DNA from: Larix kaempferi
Taxonomy: Eukaryota > Streptophyta > Pinopsida > Pinales > Pinaceae
Reading direction: 5' to 3'
DNA length: 64,000 bases
Assembly: GCA_027924585.1 (NCBI GenBank)
Contig: BSBM01000440.1
Coordinates: 9,294,001 to 9,358,000, forward strand
In this document: piece after piece, positions 10,677-20,559 of the stretch
Numbering within the stretch: position 1 is the stretch's first letter
Layout: each line of letters opens with the position of its first letter
Notes under the pieces: generated by a model
What the model was told of the DNA's origin: nothing
The model's input: the letters and a program-made list of their open reading frames with translations, nothing else
The model's database searches: none
Translations under genes and position numbers: made by a program

Positions 10677-11042
10677 AGTGCTCGGTGGATGATTTTCCAA
10701 AGTTGACCCTCGTGTGCAAGAATTGCACACTCCCTTACTGAGCAAAACCCTAGTTTCCAAGATGGACATACAAGAAGACACCTGGGCGATGGGACCGGAG
10801 GAGAGGGGCACCCGTAGCACTATCCCGACGTTCTGAATCCAACGGAGTTGACGGTTTGTCTATTGGAGAAGCAGTCATCATTCTATGGCTCGCTCTGTCT
10901 CGCATCCAAGAGGCCTTCAGGGACACATGCTGGATAACTGTCGGGGGCATTGAACTCCAACCGTGCAACAAACCTAGGTTCCGGGGAGTCCTACAAGTGT
11001 GTCTAGGTAGGTTCTGGCTGGGACGCTAGCCATAGGTTCCCG
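10677..11042 (+). repeat. Satellite A, single ~365-bp unit between two acidic arrays
   Basis: One full unit of the ~360-bp satellite runs from GTGCTCGGTGGATGATTTT to GCTAGCCATAGGTTCCCGG. It contains GCAAAACCCTAG and ATGGCTCGCTCTGTCTCGCA. The trinucleotide arrays join at the same place in the unit on either side. Confidence 0.85.
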
Positions 11043-11737
11043 GAGAGTCATCATCACCATATTCATCATCATGGTCATCTCTAGGTCCCTCATCACCATC
11101 TCCATCATCATCACCATCTTCATCATCATCATCATCTTCATCACCATCGCCATCATCATCAACTCCTTCATCATCATCACCATCTTCATCATCATGGTCA
11201 TGTCTAGGTCCCTCATCACTGTCTCCATCATCATCACCATCATCATCATCATCATCATCACCTTCATCACCATCACGATCATCATCAATGCCTTCATCGT
11301 CATCACCATCTTCATCATCATCACTATCTTCATCATCATGGTCATCTCTAGGTCCCTCATCACCGTCTCCATCATCATCACCATCTTCATCATCGTCATC
11401 ACCATCTTCATCCCCATCGCCATCATCATCAATGCCTTCATCATCATCAATTTCTTCATCATCATCACCATCTTCATCATCATGGTCATCTCTAGGTCCC
11501 TCATCAACATCTCCATCATCATCATCTTCATCACCATCACCATCATCATCAATGTCACCATCTTACTCATCATCACCATCTTCATCATCATCACCATCTC
11601 TAGGCTCCTCATCAATATCTCCATCATCATCATCTTCTTCGTCATCATCATCATCATCTTCATCACCATCACCATCACCATCACCATCATCATCAAAGTC
11701 TTCATCATCATCACCACCATCATCATTATCACCACAA
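11043..11737 (-). repeat. ATG/CAT trinucleotide array 2 (acidic reading on minus strand)
   Basis: This belongs to the same family as array 1, with the marker GGTCATCTCTAGGTCCCTCATC near 11071, 11197, 11340 and 11483. The minus strand reads Asp/Glu/Gly with one or two breaks. It is inserted exactly at the satellite A junction between GGTTCCCGGAGAG and CACAAGTGCCCGGTGG. Confidence 0.85.
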
Positions 11738-14100
11738 GTGCCCGGTGGACGATTTTGCAAATTTACCCCAATGTGAAAAAATTGAACACTCCCTCACTGA
11801 GCAAAACCCTAGTTTCCAATATGATCCGACAAGGTGGCACCCAGGTCATGGGATCGGTAGAGAGGGGCACCCTTAGCACTATCCTGACATCCTGAATCCA
11901 ACAAAGTCGACGGTTTGTCGATCGGAGGAACAGTCGTCATTCTATGGCTCATTCCATCTCGCATCAAACACGCCTTCAAGGACACCTACTGGATACCTAT
12001 CGGGGGCATAGATCTCCAATCGTGCAGCAAAAACAGTTTCTGTGGTGTCCCGCAAGTGTGTCTAGGGAGGTTCTAGCTGGGAACACTATCCATAAGTTCC
12101 CGGTAGAGGATTTTGCAAAGTTGACCCCCATGTGCAAAAATTGCACACTCCCTAACTGAGCAAAACCCTAGTTTCCAAAATGGACCTACAAGGCAACAAC
12201 TGGGCCATTGGACCAGAGAAGAGGAGCACCCCTAGCACTATCCCGGCGTCCTAAATCCAACGGATTCGACGGTTCGTCAATCAGAGCCACGGTCTTCATT
12301 CTATGGCTCGTTCCATCTCGCATCCAAAATCCCTTCAGGGACACCTACTCGATACCTGACGGGGCAAAGGACTCCAACCGTGCAGCAAAACTTGGTTTCT
12401 AGGTGTCCTACAAGTGTGTCTAGGGAAGTTTCGGCTGGGAACGCTAGCCACAAGTGCCCAGTGGACGATTTTGCAAATTTGACCCCAATGTGCAAAAATT
12501 GCACAATCCCTCACTGAGCAAAACCCTAGTTGCCAAGATGGACCTACAAGGTGACACCTAGGCCATTGGACTAGAGGAGAGGAGCACCCCTAGCACTATT
12601 TGGATGTCCTAAATCCAATGTAGTTGATGGTTCATTGATCGGAGCAACGGTTTTCATTTTATGGCTTGTTCCATCTCGCATCCAAAAGGCCTTCAGGGAC
12701 ACCTACTCGATAAGTGTTGGGGGCATAGAACTCCAACCGTGCCACAAAACTTGGTTCTGGGGTGTCCTTCAAGTGTGTCTAGGGAGGTTCCGACTAGGAA
12801 CGCTATCCACAAGTGCCCGGTGGACGATTGTGCAAATTTGACCCCAATGTGCAAAAATTACACACTCCCTCATTGAGCAAAACCCTAGTTCCCAAGATGG
12901 ATCTACAAGGTGACACCCGGGCCATGGGACCAGAGGAGAGGGGCACCAATAGAACTGTCCCGATGTCCTGAGTCCAACGGAGTTGACGGTTTTTCGATTA
13001 GAGCCACGGTCATAATTCTATGGCTCGTTCCGTCTCGCATCCAAAAGGCCTTCAGGGACACCTGCTCAATACTTGCCGGGGCCATAGAACTCTAACCATG
13101 CAGCAAAACTTGGTTCCGGGGTGTCCTTCAAGGTTCCGGCTGGGAATGGTAGCCATAAGTGCCAGGTGGATGATTTTGCAAATTTGACCCCAATGTGCAA
13201 AAATTGTACACTCCCTCACTAAGAAAAAACCTAGTTTCCAAGATGGACCTACAAGGTGACACTCGACCCACGGGACTACATGGTAGGGGCACCCTTAGCA
13301 CTATCCTGATGTCTTGAATCCAGCAGAGTCGATGGTTCATCGATCGGAGCCACAGTCGTCATTCTATGGCTTGTTTTGTCTCGCATCCAAAAGGCCTTCA
13401 GGGACACCTGTTGGATACCTGTCGGAAGCATAGAACTCCAACCGTGCAATAAAACTGGTTTTCGGGGTCTCCTACAAGTGTGTCTAGGGTCTAGGGAGGT
13501 TCCGGCTGGGAACGCTAGCCAGAAGTGCCCGGTGGACGATTTTGCAAATTTGACCCCAATGTGCAAAAATTGCACACTCCCTCACTGAGCAAAACCCTAG
13601 TTTCGAAGATGGGCCTACAAGGTGACACCCGGGCCATGGGACCAGAGGATAGTATCACCCCGATTACTATCCCGACGTCCTAAATCCACCAGAGTCGACG
13701 GTTCGTCGATTGGAGCCACGGTCGTCATTCTATGGCTCGTTCCGTCTCGCATCCAAAAGGCCTTCAAGGACACCAACTGGATACCTGTCGGGGGCATAGA
13801 ACTCCAAGCATGCAACAAAACCAGTTTCCGGGGTGTCCTGGGAGTGTGTCTAGGGATTTTCTGACTGGGAACGCTAGCCATAAGTGCCTAATGGACGATT
13901 TTTCAAATTTGACCCCAATGTGCAAAAATTGCACACTCCCTCACTGAGCAAAACCCTAGTTTCCAAGATGGACCTACAAGCTGACACTCGGGCCACAGGA
14001 CTGGAGGGGAGGGGCACCCCTAGCACTATCCTGACATCCTGAATCCAACATACTCGACGGTTTGACGATCGGAGCCACGATCGTCATTCCATGGCTCATT
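11738..14100 (+). repeat. Satellite A array, ~360-bp units, direct orientation
   Basis: Units begin with the CCGGTGGACGATTTTGCAAA-type sequence near 11741, 12095, 12455, 12817, 13165, 13530 and 13896, giving periods of ~347-367 bp; the last unit is cut at 14100. Each unit contains CACTCCCTCACTGAGCAAAACCCTAG and CATTCTATGGCTCGTTCCG. Neighbouring units differ at perhaps 5-15% of positions. Many short open frames (60-100 codons) recur once per unit, which is expected of a GC-richer repeat and is not evidence of genes. The array breaks at ATGGCTCATTTTATAC (14091-14106), where gene-derived sequence begins. Confidence 0.92.
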
Positions 14101-14106
14101 TTATAC

Positions 14107-14640
14107 ATTTTTCTCCAATATAACCAGCTTCCCTACTATTCTTTTTAGTGGATCATCCCACACTGCATAAAGAATCAATATTCTGTTTCTGAAATCCCTT
14201 CTCATTGTTAAAAGCTACCAAGGTCGCAAGAGCGCCTATGCCAACGACATCTTCAGTTGTGATGACAAATACCAACGAAGGTTCCACATGTGGTTCATAG
14301 TCATTGACCTCCCCATTCTGCACCCAAAACAAAACACTAATCTTACCATGGAAACAGAGAAAAAATATAAGATTATAAAATGACTACTAAAATATTAACT
14401 TAGTAATTACCTGAATCAGCTCCATCAAAAAATGCACATCCCTAGTGTATAGCTCAGCAAATAATTGTTTAACTACTTGATGTAAATCTTCTGTAAGTGG
14501 ATTTTCTTTTTCCCCAAGACAGAACTTGTCTTTCCTGACCTTTTCAATATGTTCCTTGGGGGTCTCCATAAATGTCACCAAACATAATCCATAGTAAAAT
14601 CCTTTATCACCAAACACAATTCACAGTAGAATCCTCCAAG
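14107..14640 (-). pseudogene. NO VEIN-like ATPase gene, N-terminal fragment
   Basis: The minus strand carries one exon ending at 14411 (KEHIEKVRKDKF...NPLTEDLHQVVKQLFAELYTRDVHFLMELIQ) followed by a GT donor. A second exon after the AG near 14322 reads NGEVNDYEPHVEPSLVFVIT...FNNEKGF...NIDSLCSVG, a TGA stop, then STKK and GYIGEK. This matches, from my memory of the family, the N-terminal GHKL (HSP90/sacsin-like) ATPase region of plant NO VEIN proteins. The ELIQN of the N box is kept, but the acidic residues after it are altered, and a nonsense codon plus truncation at the GEK motif break the domain. It is a dead fragment, joined to satellite A at 14100 and to satellite B at ~14640. Confidence 0.7.
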
Positions 14641-15720
14641 TCTCCCTAAATGGCCCTGTGTGCCCGACTAGAATTCCCGTAGCACCCAAACCGTGGTTCG
14701 GTTTGCAAATCCATCGATTCTAGTGGGTCCGAGATGTCATTTATCAGCTAGGGGACCCCCCAAAGGGTCCCTCGAAGACCCGAAAGCAGTGCCAATGGGA
14801 TATCTCCGGAGCTAGGGTCTTGCTCAGTGAGGACCATTCCAAATTCGCTCAAGGGGGCATTTCTCATCCAAAGGCCCCCGAGCATGCGTGGCCATCGTGG
14901 ACAGGTCCACAATGGCCACGTGGACCTGTGGGAGGTGACAGAATCCAGGTTTGCTCACCGGTTTGGGTTTTGTGGCCCCAGAGCAAGTCCTCCAAGTGTC
15001 CCTGAATGGCCCTGGGGTGCTCGACTAGAATTCACATAGCACCCGAACCATGGCTTAGTTCATGAATCCGTCGATTTTGGTGGGTCCAATACGTCGGGTT
15101 TCAGCTAGGGGAACCCCCACAGTGTCCCTCGAAGACCCGGAGGTGGTGCCAATGGGCCATCTCCGGAGCTAGGGTTTTTCTCAATGAGGGCCATTCCAAA
15201 TTCACTCAAAGGAGACATTTCTCATCCAGAGGCCCTTAGCCATGCGTGGCCACCATGGACAATTCCACAATGGCCACGTGGACCTATAGGAGGCAACGGA
15301 ATACAAGTCCGCTCGCCAGTTTGGGTTCCATGGCTCTAGGGAAAATCGCCAAGTGTCCCTGAATGGCCCCGGGGTGCCCGACTAGAATTCTCGTAGCACC
15401 CAAACTGTGGCTCGGTTCATGAATCTGTCGATTCTTGTGAGCTCGGGACACCTGGTTTTAGGTAGGGTACCCCCCACAGTGTCCCTCTAAGTCCTGAAAG
15501 CAGTGCCAATGAGCCATCTCCGAAGCTAGGGTTTTGCTCAGTGAGCGCCATTCCAAATTCGCTCAAGGGGGCCATTTGTCCTCAGGAGGCCCCCAGGAGT
15601 GCGTGGCCACTATGGGAAAGCCCACAATGGCAATGTGGACCTATGGGAGGTGACGGAATCCAAGTCCGCTTACCGGTTTGGGTTCCGTGGCCCCGGAGCA
15701 AATCCTCCAAGTGTCCCTGA
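14641..15720 (+). repeat. Satellite B, ~355-bp units, direct orientation
   Basis: Three units start TGTCCCTGAATGGCCC (near 14642, 14996, 15353) and end in CAAGTCCTCCAAG-like sequence. Each contains CATCTCCGGAGCTAGGGTTTTGCTCA and TGGCCACGTGGACC. B is not satellite A, but both contain an ACCCTAG/CTAGGGT core near GAGCAAAA/TTTTGCTC, so they may be distantly related or similarly derived. Confidence 0.9.
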
Positions 15721-16625
15721 AGTGGTACAAAAACCCTATCTCCGGAGATGGCCCATTAGCACCTCTTCCGTGTTTTCGAGGGACGTTGTGGGGGGCCCCT
15801 AGTTGAAACCCGACATCCCAAACCCATCGAAATCGACGGATTCGCGAACCAAGCCACGTTTTGGGTGCTACAGGCGTTCTAGTCGGGCACCCCAGGGCCA
15901 TTCAGGGACACCTTAAGGATTTGCCTCGAGGCCATGGAATCCAAACTAGCAAGCGGACTTGGATTTCGTCACCTCCGATAGGTCCATCTAGCCATTATGG
16001 ACCTGTCCATGGTGGCCATGCACACCCGGGGGCCTCCGAACGAGAAATGGCTCCCTTAAGCGAATTTGGAATGGCCCTCACTAAGCAAAACCCTAGCTTC
16101 GGAGATGGCCCATTGGCACCGCTTCCTGGTCTTCGAGGGACGCTGTGGGGGGCTCCCTAGCTGAAACCCGACGTCTCGGACCCACCTGAATCGAGGGATT
16201 CATGAACCGATCCACGATTCGGGTGCTACAGTCATTCTAGTCGGACACCCCGGAGCCATTCAGAGACACTTGGAGGATTGCTCCGGGGCCACAGAACCCA
16301 AACTGGCGAGCGGACCTGGATTCCATCGACTCCCACAGGTCCACGTGCCCATTTTGGACCTATCCATGGTGGCCATGCATGCCGAGGGGCCTCTGGACGA
16401 GAAATGGCCCCCTTGAGCGAATTTTGAATGGCCCTCACTGAGCAAAACCCTAGCTCCGGATATGGCCCATTGGCACCGCTTCCGGGACTTTGAGGGATGC
16501 TATCGGGGGTCCCCTAGCTGAAACCCATCTCAGACCCACCTGAATTGACGAATTCGCGAACCAAGCCATGGTTCGGGTGCTACGGGCATTCTATTCGAGC
16601 ACCCCGAGGCCATTCAGGGACACCT
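15721..16625 (-). repeat. Satellite B, inverted half of the central palindrome
   Basis: The same unit in reverse orientation starts at CCTATCTCCGGAGATGG near 15730 and ends at GGCCATTCAGGGACACC (16608-16625). The outer end mirrors the start of the direct array (TCTCCCTAAATGGCC at 14641), so the two halves form a ~2-kb head-to-head inverted repeat with a short GTGGTACAAAAA spacer at the centre. Confidence 0.9.
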
Positions 16626-18174
16626 TGGCCCAATTAACTTGGCCCATTAACACGGTCCAATTACTCATGGATGCAGGCTGGAGAAACTTCAAAGAGCCTT
16701 GTACCCTAATGATTTTGCCACCTTCATCTACTAGGGGAATATTCTTGCAAGGACTGGTAAGCTCTTCGGGCCAGATGTAGTTATTTGCATATGAATAGTG
16801 CAAAAAATGTGCAGTAGTGATAACAAGTTTACTCTCTGTTGAGTCTGATACTACATCCACTAGCCGCTCAACAAACTTTGAGATAGAAAGCTCTGTAATT
16901 TTAGGATACTGATTCAACCACTCATATAGTTTCTCACCTTCTCAAGGATTTAAATTTATAATTTCCTTCTGGGTAGATTCAGGAATTCTCGAGGATCTAA
17001 ATTTATAATTGCCTTCTGGGTAGATTCAGGCATGGAATAATATTTTGCGGCACTTCCAAGCTCCCAAGACCATTTGGCCAGCCACAATATGTGTGACTCC
17101 TTTGACGAAAGATGAATTCTGGTGTGGATGGTAGCATTTGATACACTAGCCAAATCTATGTTGTTGGAAGAAGTTACATATTTCAACAAAGGAGCATTTT
17201 GCAGGTGACTTGAAAATCCCTTCCAATTTTCAACAATAAAACAAAGAAGTTCAACGTACATCTTTTCAGGAAAGCTTGTCAACCAATCAAACAACCGAAT
17301 ACAGGGTGATAACCACGCCCAAAAAATTCAAGCTATTATAAAACTCTTGTTTATCAAGATAAGGATGGACTATGTGTAGATTACGAGAATATAAATGAAT
17401 GAAGTCACTTTGATGAACTTGTCCTCTTGCTTTCTCCAAAATGCGTTTAAAATCAGGGAGTATTGTCCAAGCTTCTGTTGGTTTACATAAACGTTTATTC
17501 CCAAAGCTCACGTCACATAAAACCACTTCCTCAGCTTTCAATTGGGTCTGAATGGCATCTCTAACTTGTGTTAGCTATGGATAATGAGGAATATGAAAGG
17601 GAAGGTACCTATAGACGCAATTTTTCGATGATAGAGGTGAATTACCACTTATCAGAGCACGAAATGCTAAACAAAAGGCTAATGGAACACAACGAATGAT
17701 TCCCTTGTTCCACTTGTTATTGAAAATGATACTTTCTCTTGACGAAACCAGTAAAACATCTGTATGTATTATAAATGGAAATCTTGTTACAATTTTCGTC
17801 AGAATAAAAGCATAGCTACCTACAGCCACCATATTTCCTTCTGTAAGCCGCTCTCCCATCAGAAACACTAACGTAATAGCCCATTCCCCAAGATCTTTCC
17901 TCTGCTCAACCCTACACTCGTTTTCCATGGGAAACCGCTGCCTCCACATGTAATAACTACATTGTTTTGTCGAAAATTGTTCTTCTTCTGCTAACAAATG
18001 AAAAATGAAGGATTCATTGTCATTACTACCAGAAGTTCTAAGGTCAGTTTCTCGTAAAACAGAGATTGTATAAATTGTGTTAAGATCGAGATGTTCCAGC
18101 TCACGAACTGAGAGCTTCAAGATGAATACTAGAGAGTTGTTGCTTTACAGCTTCAACCTTCTCATGACGTAGGG
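16626..18174 (-). pseudogene. NO VEIN-like gene, middle portion, broken
   Basis: The minus strand, read from 18174 down, gives FIPLRHEKVEAVKQQLSS, then open segments 18120-17575 (NESFIFHLLAEEEQ, QCSYYMWRQRFP, VTRFPFIIHTDVLLVSSRES, FNNKWNKGIIRCVPLAF), 17541-17287 (CKPTEAW, ARGQVHQSDFIHLYSRNLHIVHPYL), 17294-16956 and 16917-16626. The order and motifs fit the part of plant NO VEIN proteins that follows the ATPase domain, as I remember the family. Stops and frameshifts separate the segments (near 17570, 17290 and 16930), and a 45-bp stretch with GGATCTAAATTTATAATT is duplicated at ~16946-17010. No transcription signal is visible. On this strand the fragment lies upstream of the N-terminal fragment at 14.1-14.6 kb, so gene order is scrambled. 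Confidence 0.7.
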
Positions 18175-19107
18175 GTATAAAACAAGCCATAGAATGACGA
18201 TCGTGGCTCAAATCGACCAACCGTCAACTCCATTGGATTCAGGACGTCTGGAGCGCTCCTCTCCTCCGGTCAAATGGGCCAGGTGTCACCTTGTGGGTCC
18301 ATCTTCGAAACTAGGGTTTTTCTCAGTGAGGGAGTGTACAATTTTTGCACAGTGGGGTCAAATTTGCAAAATCGTCCACCGGGCACTTGCGGCTAGCGTT
18401 CCCAATTGGAACCTCCCTAGACACACTTGTAGGACACCCTGGAACCAAGTTTTCTTGCATGGTTGGAGTTCTATGCCCCCAACAATTATCCAGTAGTTGT
18501 CCCTGAAGGCCTTTTGGATGGGAGACAAAACTAACCATAGGATGACGACCATGGCTCCGATCGACAAACCGTCAACTCCGTTGGATTCAGGATGTCCAAA
18601 TAGTGCTAGGGGTGCACCTCTCCTCCAGTCCAATGGCCCAAGTGTCACCTTGTAGGTCCATTTATGAAACTAGGGTTTTGCTCAATGAGGGAGTGTGAAA
18701 TTTTTACACACGGGGGTCAACTTTGCAAAATCCTCCATCGGGCACTTATGGCTAGCGTTCCCAACCGGAACCTTCCTAGACACACTTGCAGGACACCCCG
18801 AAAACTGGTTTTGTTGCACAGTTGGAGTTCTATGCCCCCAGCAAGTATCCAACAGGTGTCCTTGAAGGCCTTTTGGATGCGAGACGGAACGAGCCATAGA
18901 ATGACGACCGTGCCTCTGATTGATGAACTGTCAACTCCGTTGGATTCTGGACGTCGAGATAGTGCTAGGAGTGCCCCTCTCCTACGGTCCTGTGGCCCGG
19001 GTGTCACCTTGTAGGTCCATCTTGGAAAATAGGGTTTTGCTCAGTCAGGGAGTGTTCAATTTTTGCATATTGGAGTCAAATTTGCAAAATTGTCCACCGA
19101 GCACTTG
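18175..19107 (-). repeat. Satellite A array, inverted copy
   Basis: About two and a half units of satellite A lie in reverse orientation relative to 11738-14100. The array starts at GTATAAAACAAGCCAT (18175-18190), the mirror of the left junction, and ends in CCACCGAGCACTTGTGG at ~19107, where acidic array 3 begins. The order from the inner end is the same as on the left: A units, then trinucleotide array. Confidence 0.92.
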
Positions 19108-20030
19108 TGGTGATGATGATGAAGATGGTGATGGTGATGAATATAGTGACGTTGATGATTATGGTGATGGTGATGAAGATGATGATGATGGAGATGTTGA
19201 TGAGGGACCTAGAGATGACCATGATGATGAAGATGGTGATGATGATGAAGATGGTGGTGATGATGAAGGCATTGATGATGATGGCAATGGTGATGAAGGT
19301 GATGATGATGATGATGATGATGAAGATGGTGATGATGATGGATATGGTGATGAGGTACCTACAGATGACAATGATGATGAAGATGGTGATGATGATGAAG
19401 GCATTGACGATGATGGCGATGGTGATGAAGATGATGATGATGATGAAGATGAAGATGGTGATGATGATGGAGATGGTGATGAGGCACCTAGAGATGACAA
19501 TGATGATGAAGATGGTGATGATGATGAAGGCATTGATGATGATGGCGAGGATGATGAAGATGATGATGATGATGATGTAGATGGTGATGATGATGGAGAT
19601 TGTGATGAAGAAGATGATGATGGTGATGATGGAGATGATGATGATGGAGTTGTTGATGAGGAACCTAGAGATGACAATGATGATGAAGATGGTGATGATG
19701 ATGAAGACGTTGATGATGATGGTGATGATGATGAAGATGATGATGATAATGCTGATGAAGATGATGATGATGGAGATGTTGATGAGGAACCTAGAGATGA
19801 CAATGATGATGAAGATGGTGATGATGATGAAGACGTTGATGATGATGGTGATGGTGATGAAGATGATGATGATGACGATGAAGAAGATGATGATGATGGA
19901 GATGTTGATGAGGAACCTAGAGATGAAAATGACGATGAAGATGGTGATGATGATGAAGACGTTGATGATGATGGTGAGGGTGATGAAGATGATGATGATG
20001 ATGACGAAGAAGATGATTATGATGAAGAAT

Positions 20031-20080
<50 letters not shown>

Positions 20081-20130
20081 GATGATGAAGATGATGATGA
20101 TGTTAATAATGATGATGATGATGAAGTTTG
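19108..20130 (+). repeat. ATG trinucleotide array 3 (acidic reading on plus strand)
   Basis: GAT/GAA/GGT codons run open in one frame from 18920 to 20242 (440 codons). The same EEPRDDNDDED marker as arrays 1 and 2 recurs near 19207, 19354, 19485, 19659, 19789 and 19915. It is the mirror image of array 1. The last ~100 bp are purer GAT repeats, then GAAGTTTGGGTGGGC leaves the array. As for the others, I regard the open frame as a by-product of the repeat. Confidence 0.85.
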
Positions 20131-20559
20131 GGTGGGCATAAAACCAAGAGAACAAATTTTTTTGAAGAGGACATGTGGGGTGGGAGGTCGACCACCAAAA
20201 TCTCAAGCATTGAGGGTACATGTGGTGGTTCAGGGATTCTAGGGCTAGATTAGGTTTCTAGGATTCTATATTACTTTCTGAGGGTTATATTAGTGTTTAT
20301 AGGGTTATTTTAGCTTTCTAGGATTTCTAGGGCTAGATTATGTTTGTAGGGTTATATTAATGCTTCTAGGGTTAATCAGGCATGAATAAACAATCACATG
20401 GCTATAAATCATAACTTAATCAAAACTCAAACATCAAATAAACGATATAAGATAACGATATCAAATAAACTATCTAACATGAATAACATTAATCATGCAT
20501 GAATAAACAATCGCATGGCTATACTATGTACCTCAGTCAATTACGCCTTCTGGATCCTC
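20131..20559. other. Non-coding stretch with CTAGGGTTA-like repeats
   Basis: Between 20230 and 20375 the motif TTCTAGGG / TAGGGTTATATTA recurs about eight times with variable spacing. This is loosely telomere-like but not a TTTAGGG array. A short duplicated segment (CATGAATAAACAATCRCATGGCTAT) appears at 20383-20407 and 20499-20523. No gene is seen. Confidence 0.5.

Noticed and set aside
9678-10820. 380-codon minus-strand acidic ORF as a real gene
   Set aside because: The frame is open because of trinucleotide repeats without stop codons; no start context, domain or conserved non-repeat part. Kept as a repeat and only raised as a question.
10750-13947. Many 60-99-codon ORFs in satellite A
   Set aside because: They recur once per ~360-bp unit on both strands with frequent breaks; no domain.
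18920-20242. 440-codon plus-strand acidic ORF as a gene
   Set aside because: It starts inside satellite A and ends in unrelated sequence; same repeat artefact.
20230-20375. Interstitial telomere array
   Set aside because: CTAGGGTTA-like words are irregular and never form consecutive TTTAGGG units.
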